NCBI GenBank assembly: GCA_948794795.1
Contig: CAQGLR010000001.1
Location: forward strand, 1 to 64,000
Direction: 5' to 3'
Source: an uncultured Lachnospiraceae bacterium
Lineage (GTDB): Bacteria; Bacillota; Clostridia; Lachnospirales; Lachnospiraceae
Length of the DNA: 64,000 bases
Under the pieces are notes generated by a model that was not told where the DNA came from, searched no databases, and saw only the letters and a program-made list of their open reading frames with translations. Positions 35,187-44,624 of the stretch are shown one piece after another (the first letter of the stretch is position 1; each line of letters begins with the position of its first letter). The position numbers were made by a program, and so were the translations under genes.

Positions 35187-36416
35187 ATGAAAAGTATTAT
35201 AGGATTTGAATTAAAGAAAATATTACAAAAGAAAATAGTATGGATAACATTTATAATATTTTTTATATTCCAGCTTATGCTTATAAGTTTTGCATATTTA
35301 TTTTCATCAAGGTATATAGATGGGAAGTTTTTAGAAACTAACGCAGACTGGTTTAAAACAGACAGGAAAAACGCAGAAGCATTGTCAGGAAGAAAGATTG
35401 ATGACAGCCTTCTTTCTGAATTTGAAGAAAGTAATAAGTATATACCAGATTCAATAGAAGAAGCAGCCAGTTATAAATATCTTTCATCAGATAATTACCA
35501 GAAAAAAGTCCGTCCATATGAACCATTAAGATATATTGTGCAAATAATGCTTTATGCAGGTACAGGGGATGCATATACTTCTGTTACAAGTAAGGTATTG
35601 TATAGTACCAGGCTTGCAGGTGCAGAAGAGAGATGGGATGCACATAACCTTACAGATGATGAGAAAGAATACTGGCGTGACAAAGAGAGCCAGCTTCCAG
35701 ATACTTTTACATATAAATATGGTGGTGCATATGAAAAGCTTGTTGATATGAGTGGATGCTATTATATTTGTATGTTTATAACATTTTTTATTGCTATTTG
35801 TATAACAAGTATATTTACAGAAGAACATCTAAGAAAAACAGACCAGCTGGTTTTATGCACAAAATATGGAAGAAAGCAAAGTTATATTGCTAAAATAATT
35901 GCAGGATGTACAATTACAATATGTATGACATTAATTTTCTGGATATCTACATTTATATGCTTTGTAGCAATATATGGTATAGGAAACTTTTCAGCAATGG
36001 TACAGGTAACATGTGACCCAGTTTATTCTGGTACTCTTACAATAGGACAGGCAGCACTGGTAATGTCAGGATTGCTTTTACTGTCATCTATAGTTCTTTG
36101 CATAATTACAATGGTATTGTCAGAGCTTATAAATAGTAATGTGGGTGTAATGGCTATAGTAATTGCAGTTTTCTTTTTCCTTGCACGTTTAGTATATGTG
36201 CCAGCAGATTTTAAATTTATTGCTAAAGTATGGAATATGCTTCCAATTAACCTGTTAAAAAGTGACCAGGGAATGTTTGATGTACGTTTGTGGAATATAT
36301 TTGGCATTAAGTTTACACTCTGGCAGTTGGCGATAATAATATATATTATAACTGGGTTAGTATTTTTCTTTATTGGAAAGAAGAAATACTGCAAATACCA
36401 GGTTAGTGCAAGGTAA
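35187..36416 (+). CDS. ABC-2 type permease
   Basis: The 409-residue membrane protein has an N-terminal helix (KIVWITFIIFFIFQLMLISFAYLF) and a large external domain of about 150 residues. Five or more C-terminal helices follow. It is the membrane partner of the ATPase just upstream and ends the sigma-factor cluster. The ATG follows GGGAGG. The substrate is not known; peptide or lipid export would be usual for this arrangement. Confidence 0.8.
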   Translation: MKSIIGFELKKILQKKIVWITFIIFFIFQLMLISFAYLFSSRYIDGKFLETNADWFKTDRKNAEALSGRKIDDSLLSEFEESNKYIPDSIEEAASYKYLSSDNYQKKVRPYEPLRYIVQIMLYAGTGDAYTSVTSKVLYSTRLAGAEERWDAHNLTDDEKEYWRDKESQLPDTFTYKYGGAYEKLVDMSGCYYICMFITFFIAICITSIFTEEHLRKTDQLVLCTKYGRKQSYIAKIIAGCTITICMTLIFWISTFICFVAIYGIGNFSAMVQVTCDPVYSGTLTIGQAALVMSGLLLLSSIVLCIITMVLSELINSNVGVMAIVIAVFFFLARLVYVPADFKFIAKVWNMLPINLLKSDQGMFDVRLWNIFGIKFTLWQLAIIIYIITGLVFFFIGKKKYCKYQVSAR

Positions 36417-36427
36417 CAGGTGCCCAG

Positions 36428-36730
36428 TGTCATTCAGTTAAAAATACAACAATAAATAAAGGGCTTATGGGTGTTTGAAAATTAAATAATCTACAAGTTA
36501 TTGGCTCTGGCAATTCCAAAGTTTTACCAATGGCAGCCGCTTGCGCTTGGATGGGATGCGCAGTGGTGCATAAAATCTGAAAGAACCAGATTTAAGCACC
36601 AGCGTCCCCAAACAGCTGCCTTTTGGTAAAACATTTGGAACTTGCCAGAGTAATATAATCTTTGTGTAAATTTAATTTTCAAATATCAATAAGCCCTTTA
36701 TTTATTAGGTTTTGCTTAACTAAATGACAT
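36428..36730. repeat. Long palindromic repeat, copy 3
   Basis: This is the longest clean copy, with arms of about 100 bp from TGTCATT at 36428 to AATGACA at 36729. They contain AATAAATAAAGGGCTTAT, TTTGAAAATTAAAT, GGCTCTGGCAATTCCAAA and TTTTACCA, and their complements. The core holds GGATGGGATGCGC, an AAATCTG/CAGATTT hairpin and AGCTGCCTTTTGG. Confidence 0.8.
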
Positions 36731-36746
36731 TGCACCTGGATGAGAT

Positions 36747-36850
36747 GCCAGGGTAATATAATCTTTATGTAATTTTTTATTTTCAAAGATATATAAATGC
36801 TTTATTTATCTATGTTTACTTAATTAAATGATATTATGTCTGGATTAGGA
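36747..36850. repeat. Duplicated right arm of palindromic copy 3
   Basis: The sequence from GCCAGGGTAATATAATC to AATGATATTATGTCTGGA repeats the right arm of copy 3 at lower similarity, directly after it. From 36851 to 37163 I see only AT-rich DNA with no convincing gene. Confidence 0.55.
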
Positions 36851-37163
36851 TACCAGATATAATATGAAATTATAAGGGAAGTAATGATATATATATGGGA
36901 TAATTCATTTATATAATTTTTGCTTTTGTATTAAAGAAGTGTATGGATAAGAGATTTTGGATAATGGATTATAATAATAAAAATGGTCTTATATTTGCAT
37001 TATGTTCATATATATAATGTGTTTTTTTGTAAATTTAGGTTGAATTTATATAATATAAAGAATATAATAACAATGTTGTTAAATATAAAATTAACTTTGG
37101 TGACTACAATGAAAGATATAAAAATTATGTTAGATGGCAGGATTTACAAAGAGGCGGTGATTT

Positions 37164-37616
37164 ATGGAATTTAAAATAAGAAAAGCAGTAAAAGAAGATG
37201 AAACAAAAATAAGAGAATTATTTATAGAAATGCTTCAGGCCATATATTCTAATAAGAATGTTGATGGATATGAAGAGGGATATCTTGATAAATTTTTTGA
37301 TGGGCATGAGGACTGGATATGTGTTGCAGAAGTAAATAATTCTGTTGCTGCGTATCTTTCAATCGAAGTACACCATGAACAAGAGAATTTTATTTATCTT
37401 GATGATTTATCTGTTTCTAGAAAATACCGGAGTAATGGAATTGGAACGGAATTAATCAAAACTGCAGAAAAATTTGCGGAAGAAATAGATATTTCTATAA
37501 TAGTTTTTCATGTTGAAAAATCAAACAACCGGGCATTTAATTTATACAGGAAACTGGGATATTCAATTATGGATGACGTAGGTACACGGTTTAGAATGAT
37601 AAAAAGATTTTCTTAA
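37164..37616 (+). CDS. GNAT-family N-acetyltransferase
   Basis: The 150-residue single-domain protein has the GNAT acetyl-CoA motif A (DDLSVSRKYRSNGIGTELIKTAEKFA) and motif B (VEKSNNRAFNLYRKLGY). It transfers acetyl from acetyl-CoA to an amine or amino group; the acceptor is unknown. GAGGCGG precedes the ATG. The gene stands alone and is followed by a bidirectional terminator. Confidence 0.88.
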   Translation: MEFKIRKAVKEDETKIRELFIEMLQAIYSNKNVDGYEEGYLDKFFDGHEDWICVAEVNNSVAAYLSIEVHHEQENFIYLDDLSVSRKYRSNGIGTELIKTAEKFAEEIDISIIVFHVEKSNNRAFNLYRKLGYSIMDDVGTRFRMIKRFS

Positions 37617-37726
37617 ATTTCTATTTATTTTTTTATGTTTTTATTACTAATATGGTTAAATATGGGATGGATTTAGATAGATAAAAATATTAATATTTAA
37701 CCGCTATATTAAAATAATGTATATTT

Positions 37727-37773
37727 AAAAACAAGTAAATAATATTTTTATAAAAATATTATTTACTTGTTTT
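37727..37773. terminator. Bidirectional terminator, GNAT versus ABC permease
   Basis: A nearly perfect 23-bp AT-rich stem (37727-37750 with 37751-37773) has A-rich and T-rich ends. It sits between the 3' ends of two convergent genes. Confidence 0.75.
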
Positions 37774-37812
37774 GTGTTATATTTATAACAAATAATAATA
37801 TCCTGTTAAATA

Positions 37813-38610
37813 TTATGAACCACTGGATTTATAATGTCTTACCCCGTATTTCCAAAGCAGGAATGCTGGTATAAAGAACCAGCATGCAGCTAGTGGTAAA
37901 AATATATATGTAAATGGTACATCATGTCCAAGTATATAAAGGACAGGGTAATATTGTATTAAAGCATATGGAATAAAGAATGTAGTGAACAGCAATGCTT
38001 TTTTACCATATGCCCCAGCAGGATATTTTCCAAATTCCCGTGCACCATCTGTAAATATATTCATAAATTCAAGCCCGTCTAATGTAAAGAAACATAGTGC
38101 TGCATAAATCATAAATAGTGCAGTGAAAACAACAGTACCACCAATTAGTGTAAATATAACAGCAGCAATTTTAGAAAAAGTCCATATAACATTGCTTTTT
38201 GTAATTCCATAAATAAACATTACAATAGCCTGTAATATTTTCCCAATGCGTGTAAGTTCAAATTTACTTCCTAATACTTGTATAATTTCATTTTGTGGGC
38301 GTACTAATATTCTGTCAAATTCCCCATTTTTTACAATTCCAGAGAAATCATCAAAGCCCCTGGCAAATAATTCCGCAAGGGAAAATTCTAAAAGTATAAA
38401 AGAGAAACATAATAACACTTCGCTATAAGTAAACCCATGTATGCTGGGAAATCTCTGGAACATAAAAAATATTCCAAGGAATACATTAAATGAACCAAGA
38501 AACTGTCCAGCTGATGAAAGAAAAAAGGAAGTTTTGTATTGCATCATACTTCTTGCATTTATTGATATATAATGTATATAAAGTTTGAAAATCCTGTAAA
38601 TTTTTTGCAT
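37813..38610 (-). CDS. ABC-2 family permease (second subunit)
   Basis: The 265-residue protein has about six membrane helices and the block EFDRILVRPQNEIIQVLG, typical of ABC2_membrane_6 permeases. I take the ATG at 38610 (MQKIYRIFKLY), with GGAGGG upstream. The longer frame to 38742 would overlap the preceding permease and adds non-family residues. It is last in a three-gene exporter unit on the minus strand. Confidence 0.8.
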   Translation of the reverse strand: MQKIYRIFKLYIHYISINARSMMQYKTSFFLSSAGQFLGSFNVFLGIFFMFQRFPSIHGFTYSEVLLCFSFILLEFSLAELFARGFDDFSGIVKNGEFDRILVRPQNEIIQVLGSKFELTRIGKILQAIVMFIYGITKSNVIWTFSKIAAVIFTLIGGTVVFTALFMIYAALCFFTLDGLEFMNIFTDGAREFGKYPAGAYGKKALLFTTFFIPYALIQYYPVLYILGHDVPFTYIFLPLAACWFFIPAFLLWKYGVRHYKSSGS

Positions 38611-38663
38611 AAAGTATCCCTCCGTTTTATTGTAACTGGTTTCCCAGACAAAGTTATAGTCTA

Positions 38664-39467
38664 TCAGCCGCCTTGTATGGTAATCTTTTTTTCTGCAAGG
38701 TAACATAAAATTTTGCCAGTTAAAGTAATAACCACCAGCCATGCCAGCTGTAATATAATAGCTTTTTGTATATGTGCATTATCCATACTGCCGCTGTAAA
38801 TACGCAGGGCAACATTCTGCATAGATGCAAATGGCAGAAGTTCCATAATTTTCTGTAAACTTTCTGGAAAGAAAGGAAGTGGTATAATTTCCCCAGTAAA
38901 AAGTTCTATAGAACAAGTAAATAATATACGCAGTCCTTGTGGGGAAATAGTGAAAAATGTAAGTACATAAACCAGCATACAAAATGATACTGTTACAGCA
39001 AGCCCTAATGCAAGTGTAATTAAGAAAAGTAAAAAGTATTGTAAACCTGCTGGTGCGCTTAATCCATATGGATGTGGCAGGAATAATGCAATTACAATTA
39101 TAGGGAAACATCTTAATACTACACGTGAAAGGCGGTTTGCAAGGCTTCTTGAGAACCACATATTGTAAATGCTTACAGGGCGGCATAATTCGTATGTTAT
39201 ATTTCCGTTAATTATTGAATCAAAAATTTCATTTTCCATCATCCAGGCAGCAAAAAGGGCAAGTAATGCCTGTTGTAACCATATGTAAGATGCTGTTGCC
39301 GCAAAATCCATAGGAAATTCATTTGTATTTTCTGTGTAAAATACATGCATAGCCATAATTTCTATAAAGCCCCATGCAAATTGTGTAGCAATTCCAGCTA
39401 AAGCCGCTGCCCTGTACTGGAGTCCCATAGCAAACCTTAGCTTGAAGAAGGCAAGATATTTTTTCAT
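38664..39467 (-). CDS. ABC-2 family permease (first subunit)
   Basis: The 267-residue membrane protein of the same family has the block FDSIINGNITYELCRPVSIYNMWFSRSLANRLSRV cut by helices. The two permeases presumably form a heterodimer. AAGGAGG precedes the ATG. The ATPase gene is 13 bp upstream. Confidence 0.82.
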   Translation of the reverse strand: MKKYLAFFKLRFAMGLQYRAAALAGIATQFAWGFIEIMAMHVFYTENTNEFPMDFAATASYIWLQQALLALFAAWMMENEIFDSIINGNITYELCRPVSIYNMWFSRSLANRLSRVVLRCFPIIVIALFLPHPYGLSAPAGLQYFLLFLITLALGLAVTVSFCMLVYVLTFFTISPQGLRILFTCSIELFTGEIIPLPFFPESLQKIMELLPFASMQNVALRIYSGSMDNAHIQKAIILQLAWLVVITLTGKILCYLAEKKITIQGG

Positions 39468-39480
39468 ATACAGCCTCCTT

Positions 39481-40269
39481 TTAAATATTATATGTATGGT
39501 ATAAACTGGCTATATTTTCGTCTATGCTGCCATTTCCATTTTTAATAGAATCCAGTGTACCATCCATAAGTATTTTTCCCTTGCCAATAAGGATAATCCT
39601 GTCTGCAAGTGCTTCTATATCCTGCATATCATGTGTAGTAAGTATTACAGTAGTGCCATGTGCCTGGTTTTGTTTTAATATAAAATCCCTTACAGCAAGT
39701 TTTGATACAGCATCAAGGCCTATTGTAGGTTCATCAAGAAATAAAATATGAGGGCGGTGCAGCAACGATGCTGCAATTTCACATCTCATCCTTTGTCCAA
39801 GTGACAGCTGCCTTGCAGGAGAACGGAGCAGTTCTGCCAGTCCAAGCAGTCCTGTAAGTTCTTCAAGGGTTTGTTTATATTGTTTGTCTGGAACAGAATA
39901 GATATCCTTTAATAATTCAAAGGAGTCTATGACTGGAACATCCCACCATAACTGTGAACGTTGTCCAAATACAACGCCAATTTTTTTTACATGCTTTATC
40001 CTGTTCTTATAAGGTATCCTTCCATCTACAAGCACAGTCCCGCTGTCTGGTGTTAATATTCCGCTTAGAATTTTGATAGTAGAGCTTTTTCCAGCTCCGT
40101 TTGGGCCAATGTAGCCAACCATTTCTCCATTATTAATAGTAAAGCTTACATCATCCAGTGCATGGATTACTTCATATTCACGGTGAAAAAACGCTTTGCA
40201 GGCTTCACCAAAACCTGCATTCCTTTTTGCAATCTTGTACGATTTGCATACATGTTCCATCGTAATCAT
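39481..40269 (-). CDS. ABC transporter ATP-binding protein
   Basis: The 262-residue ATPase has Walker A GYIGPNGAGKSSTIK, the Q-loop VVFGQRSQLWWD, signature LSLGQRMRCEIAASLL, Walker B ILFLDEPTIGLD and switch His in LTTHDMQD. The QRSQLWWD block is typical of ATPases that pair with ABC2_membrane_6 permeases. AGGAGG is upstream. Substrate unknown; multidrug or polysaccharide-precursor export are options. Confidence 0.92.
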   Translation of the reverse strand: MITMEHVCKSYKIAKRNAGFGEACKAFFHREYEVIHALDDVSFTINNGEMVGYIGPNGAGKSSTIKILSGILTPDSGTVLVDGRIPYKNRIKHVKKIGVVFGQRSQLWWDVPVIDSFELLKDIYSVPDKQYKQTLEELTGLLGLAELLRSPARQLSLGQRMRCEIAASLLHRPHILFLDEPTIGLDAVSKLAVRDFILKQNQAHGTTVILTTHDMQDIEALADRIILIGKGKILMDGTLDSIKNGNGSIDENIASLYHTYNI

Positions 40270-40565
40270 TCTTGCTTCCTCCTGGTAGTTATATTTGCAT
40301 ATCTTGCCAAGCCGGTCTGGTCCTGCTGGATTTTGCCAGCAGATACCGAAGGTAAAATATTCAGTTTGCTCTTAAAAGAGAGCACTTTATTATACTATTG
40401 TTACTTGTAAAGTTCAATATATAAATTTTAATTAAGGATATATTTACAAAATAAGTATGTTGTAAATATAGCAAGAATAATGAAAAGGTAAAAATATTTT
40501 ATGTTATAATTATATTATTAAGGCAGTTTTAATTGCCTTAGTAATACCAGGAAGGAGGGAAGATA

Positions 40566-41408
40566 ATGCAAAACCAGGCAGTATATATTGTTTCACAGGC
40601 TATCCGTTATATTGAAGATAATCTGCATAATAACCTGGATTTAGATATTGTATCAGGTGCGTTACATTATTCTAAATATTATCTGTGCCGGATTTTTACA
40701 AAAACTGCTGGACTAACTATCCACAATTATATAAAAAGAAGGCAGCTTACAGAAGCAGCAAAACTTCTAGTATTTTCTAAAAAAACAGTTATTGAAATTG
40801 CCATTATAAGTGGATATAAAAGCCAGCAGGCATTTACAGATATTTTTAAAGCCATGTACAAAACTTCACCAGCAGAATTCCGTAAAGCAGGAAAGTTTTA
40901 TCCTTTACAACTTGAACTCCGGTTAAAAAATCCACCTTACAGTATGGATTTAAAAAAAGCTGATATAGTATTTGCAACATATGCTGATGTAGAGGACTGG
41001 ATGGAACTTGTCAGCCTGGCGGCTGATGGATATCCAGGACTTGACCAGGCAGTATATATTAATAAACTGCACCAGTATATTAATCTGAAAAGGACTTTAA
41101 TTCTACGGGATGGAGATATTGTTTCTGGAATTATGGGATTTTCAGCTGGTACAGGAAATATAGATTTTCTTGCTGTACATCCACAATACAGACACATGGG
41201 AATTGAAAAGCTGTTTATTAAAAAACTTTTAGACGGATTACTTTATAGCAGAGAGATTACTTTAACAACATTCCGTGCAGGTGATAAGGCAGACACAGGC
41301 TACCGTGAAAAATATTGCCGCCTTGGGTTTGAGGAAAGGGAACTGCTTGTGGAATATGGCTATCCTGTACAGCGTTTTGTCTTTAATCCAGAAAAAGGAG
41401 GCATATAG
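40566..41408 (+). CDS. AraC-type regulator fused to a GNAT-like domain
   Basis: The 280-residue protein begins with an AraC/XylS DNA-binding domain (about 8-105): two helix-turn-helix units, LDIVSGALHYSKYYLCRIFTK and VIEIAIISGYKSQQAFTDIFK. The second part (about 135-275) looks like a GNAT acetyltransferase: GDIVSGIMGFSAG, IDFLAVHPQYRHMGIEKLFIKKLL. Such a fusion may sense or modify a small molecule and control the adjacent gene. The MATE pump starts 3 bp after its stop, so it is likely the target and co-transcribed. Confidence 0.8.
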   Translation: MQNQAVYIVSQAIRYIEDNLHNNLDLDIVSGALHYSKYYLCRIFTKTAGLTIHNYIKRRQLTEAAKLLVFSKKTVIEIAIISGYKSQQAFTDIFKAMYKTSPAEFRKAGKFYPLQLELRLKNPPYSMDLKKADIVFATYADVEDWMELVSLAADGYPGLDQAVYINKLHQYINLKRTLILRDGDIVSGIMGFSAGTGNIDFLAVHPQYRHMGIEKLFIKKLLDGLLYSREITLTTFRAGDKADTGYREKYCRLGFEERELLVEYGYPVQRFVFNPEKGGI

Positions 41409-41411
41409 GGT

Positions 41412-42740
41412 ATGGAAAATCCTTTATCTAAGAGTTTTAATACTATATCTCTTATTAAATTCGCTTTTCCAAGTATGGTTATGATGTTATTTATGGGATT
41501 ATATACAATAACAGATACTATTTTTGTAGCACGTTTTGTTGATAGCAATGCCTTGTCATCTATTAATATTGTCTGTCCTGTAATTAATATTATTGTTGGG
41601 CTGGGAACAATGTTTGGAGCAGGCGGGAGTGCAGTTATTGCAAAGAAAATGGGAAGCGGGAATATGGATGAAGCCAGAAGTAACTTCACTCTTATTATTA
41701 TAACGGGAATAGTTACTGGACTAGTTATTACAGTTATTGGACTTTTATTTATTGATAAAATTATCTGGGGATTAGGTGCAAGTAAGATTTTATTTCCATA
41801 TTGTAAAGATTATCTGGAGATACAGCTTATTTTTGCTGTCCTGGATATTATGCAGGTTTTATACCAAAACCTTTTTGTAACAGCAGGGAGGCCAGGTTTA
41901 GGGTTAATTCTTTCTATTTCTGCTGGTATAGCCAATATTGTTTTTGACTATATCTTTATAGTCTGTCTGCGGATGGGAGTAACAGGTGCTGCCCTTGGTA
42001 CAGGGACTGGATATATTATACCAGCAATTACTGGTACAATATTTTTTCTGGCTGGCAGAAAAGGGCTGCATTTTTGTAAACCTAAGATGGATATACATGT
42101 TTTAATAAAAAGCTGTTCAAATGGTGTGTCTGAAATGATAAGCCAGTTGTCAGCTGCTATGGCTACATTTCTGTTTAATATAACAATGATGAAACTGGCA
42201 GGAGAGGATGGGGTGGCTGCCATTACAGTTATTATATATTCTGGATTTCTTTTAACATCCATTTATATTGGTTTTTCTATGGGGGTAGCTCCAGTTATCA
42301 GTTATAATTATGGGGCAGGAAATATAAAACAATTAAAGAAAGTGTTACATATTTGTTTCTGCTTCATAATAAGTATTTCAATTTCCATATTTTTGTTTTC
42401 TTTATTTAATGGAAAAAATATTGCAAAATTATTTGCAGCAAATAATAAAAATGTTTATGAAATTACTAAAACAGGATTTACAATATATTCATTTAGCTTT
42501 CTGTTTTCTGGATGCAATATCTTTACTTCTGCCCTGTTTACGGCACTATCTAATGGAAAATTATCAGCAATAATATCTTTCCTGCGTACATTTGGATTTA
42601 TTGTAGTTGTACTCTTAATCCTGCCAGAATTCTTAAAAATAACAGGGGTATGGCTGGCTGTTCCAGTTGCGGAACTGCTTACATCTGTATTAGCAGTATG
42701 CTTAATATACAGATATAATAAACAATATAATTATTTATAA
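41412..42740 (+). CDS. MATE-family efflux transporter
   Basis: The 442-residue protein has 12 predicted helices with the MATE opening PLSKSFNTISLIKFAFPSM. Typical blocks are FGAGGSAVIAKKMGSG and the mid-protein repeat GFSMGVAPVISYNYGAGN. It exports cationic drugs or metabolites using an ion gradient. It is translationally close to the AraC-GNAT regulator upstream. Confidence 0.92.
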   Translation: MENPLSKSFNTISLIKFAFPSMVMMLFMGLYTITDTIFVARFVDSNALSSINIVCPVINIIVGLGTMFGAGGSAVIAKKMGSGNMDEARSNFTLIIITGIVTGLVITVIGLLFIDKIIWGLGASKILFPYCKDYLEIQLIFAVLDIMQVLYQNLFVTAGRPGLGLILSISAGIANIVFDYIFIVCLRMGVTGAALGTGTGYIIPAITGTIFFLAGRKGLHFCKPKMDIHVLIKSCSNGVSEMISQLSAAMATFLFNITMMKLAGEDGVAAITVIIYSGFLLTSIYIGFSMGVAPVISYNYGAGNIKQLKKVLHICFCFIISISISIFLFSLFNGKNIAKLFAANNKNVYEITKTGFTIYSFSFLFSGCNIFTSALFTALSNGKLSAIISFLRTFGFIVVVLLILPEFLKITGVWLAVPVAELLTSVLAVCLIYRYNKQYNYL

Positions 42741-42747
42741 ATATAAT

Positions 42748-42792
42748 TGCCCTTATTCTCTTTATTGGCTATGAAGAGAACAAGGGCAGTTT
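42748..42792 (+). terminator. Terminator of the AraC-MATE operon
   Basis: A 15-bp stem (42748-42762 with 42774-42788), one mismatch, 11-nt loop, followed by GTTTCTTT. Confidence 0.8.
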
Positions 42793-42887
42793 CTTTATAT
42801 TATCCCGTTATAGTACCATTGTAGCAGAATGTCATTTATTGAAAGGTACAATAGATAAAAACCTTTATAGAAGTCTTTTAAGTAATG

Positions 42888-43481
42888 TTAATTGTTGTTT
42901 ACATATCCTTTGATTTCAGAAATTAAAGCAGCAGCATCAGCATTTTGTATTTTAATGTTAGAATAAGGGTTCTCTTGTTTTACCCTTGTATTTATAACAT
43001 TTAATGAGTTTAACTTGCCGTTTGTATATACAAGCCTTCCCTGTGGACCGCTGATAATCTGGTATGTCCCATCTGTATTCTTTTTACAAAAAACCAGGAT
43101 TTCATCACCTTTTTGTAATAGAGGGTCATCCTTAAGTTCTGTAATGCTATCTGTTGTTTCACCACCAGTCATATAAATAGAAAGCTTTTCACCTTCATTT
43201 GAATTATAAACAGGTGTATTTACTTCAGCAGAAAATGTTGTGTATGGAATATTATTTTCTACAGTAGTATTCTCAACGCCCTTTACAGTTACCAGTGCGA
43301 TTAAATCACTGGCTTGTGATATTTCTTCAATATCACTATAATTGTATGCCCAGCTGGCAGACAAGTATGTGGTTTCCTTTTTATTATCTTTTTTATTATT
43401 AAAATATACAAAAGAACCTGTACAAAGCACTATTGCCAGTAAAATAATAATAGAAGAAATTATTTTTTTATTTTTTAACAT
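42888..43481 (-). CDS. Small membrane-anchored extracellular protein, unknown
   Basis: The 197-residue protein starts with a basic stretch and one membrane helix (about 6-27). The extracellular part has the blocks SDLIALVTVKGVE, EGEKLSIYMTGGE and GDEILVFCKKNTDGTY, followed by ISGPQGRLVY. I recall similar blocks in small Firmicutes proteins encoded near secreted peptidases, but cannot name a family with confidence. AAGGAGGTG is upstream. It follows the matrixin gene by 14 bp, so the two form an operon. Confidence 0.7.
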   Translation of the reverse strand: MLKNKKIISSIIILLAIVLCTGSFVYFNNKKDNKKETTYLSASWAYNYSDIEEISQASDLIALVTVKGVENTTVENNIPYTTFSAEVNTPVYNSNEGEKLSIYMTGGETTDSITELKDDPLLQKGDEILVFCKKNTDGTYQIISGPQGRLVYTNGKLNSLNVINTRVKQENPYSNIKIQNADAAALISEIKGYVNNN

Positions 43482-43495
43482 TTTGATACACCTCC

Positions 43496-44041
43496 TTAAT
43501 AAAGTGCATTTGCACCATTCTTATCATCTAGTTGTATGGTAGAAATATTATAACTGCCATACCTGCTATTATTGCCCCATGTATATGGATTCATAATTAC
43601 TCTGCCATTTGAATGGTCAAGACCCAGACAATGGCCAAATTCATGTATAGCAACTGATTTTAAAGCCCCGTCACTATTCCATGTGGATGTTATTGCACGG
43701 TTTAACTGTAAATTCTGGCTGGTAAAATAAGCACCAGAATAGTATGAAGTAGTAAGCCCATCCCATGATACGTTAGAATTATTTACTTCTGAACAATATA
43801 CATTATAATTACCAGCGTTACCACTAGAAAAGTTTACATCTGTAGCACTCCAGCCATTAGCTCCTGTATTTATAAAAGTTTTTGCACGTGCAGAATTAAA
43901 ATTTTCATAATAATATTTTATTGTACTACTTTTCCATTTATATCCTAAAGTAGTATATGCATAAACTGTATTTGTGGTTTCATACAATAATATCATTACT
44001 AATAAAATGGATAATAATGGTTTTATATTTGTTTTTTTCAT
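43496..44041 (-). CDS. Secreted matrixin-like zinc metalloprotease
   Basis: The 181-residue protein has a signal peptide (about 1-29). It carries a complete metzincin signature, His133-Glu134-x-x-His137-x-x-Gly140-x-x-His143, and a Met-turn Met150 in RVIMNP. It has no propeptide of usual length and no C-terminal domain, so it is a minimal peptidase. It is probably exported and acts on surface or environmental proteins. The downstream gene may anchor or control it. Confidence 0.85.
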   Translation of the reverse strand: MKKTNIKPLLSILLVMILLYETTNTVYAYTTLGYKWKSSTIKYYYENFNSARAKTFINTGANGWSATDVNFSSGNAGNYNVYCSEVNNSNVSWDGLTTSYYSGAYFTSQNLQLNRAITSTWNSDGALKSVAIHEFGHCLGLDHSNGRVIMNPYTWGNNSRYGSYNISTIQLDDKNGANALY

Positions 44042-44624
44042 AAGCCGCCTCCTGTAAATTTTATTTCTATAAAGATTTTTAATTTAAACTATTGCTTTAT
44101 TAATTATACATTAAAAGTATAGCGGGGTCAATTGAAACAAATTATTTCTGATGAAGAATAAGCATAATAATAATATAATTTTAAATAAAATAGTATTACA
44201 AAGAAGGGATAAATAGTATGATTGCTTTTAGTGTAATTATGTAGTTTTGTTCTGTTATCATCTGTATTTTTTCAATAGTTCTTCTTAGGGGAAATACTTC
44301 ACCAATACATGGAAAAAAGAATATGAAATGCCGGCTGGAGATAAATCTGGATATGTAAAAGCTATTGGAAAGATTATGTTTTTTATCTCTGTAAAATTTA
44401 TTTTATATTTATATTCTTTCATTATATCCCAGTTATTATACAATTATTTAATAAATATACATTATTATGAATAAATATTCATACAATTCAAATAAGTTAC
44501 AATAAAATATGGATATTTTTACAAAAAAAGCAAATTTACTATTGCATAAATATAAATCTAGCTGTATAATAGGCATTGCGTTAAGGGATATCCAGAAAAT
44601 TGTTAAAGCAGACAGTTTTAAAAC
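44042..44624. other. AT-rich intergenic region with a possible gene relic
   Basis: No intact gene. Around 44240-44400, two frames give IFSIVLLRGN and then AIGKIMFFIS-like text. This could be the remains of a small DUF3784-type membrane protein, but the evidence is weak. The rest is low-complexity AT-rich DNA. Confidence 0.3.

Noticed and set aside
36983..37174. 63-codon frame before the GNAT gene
   Set aside because: AT-rich, no ribosome binding site, no recognisable protein, and it overlaps the GNAT start.
44240..44400. DUF3784-type gene relic
   Set aside because: Only short resembling pieces in different frames; too weak to list as a gene.
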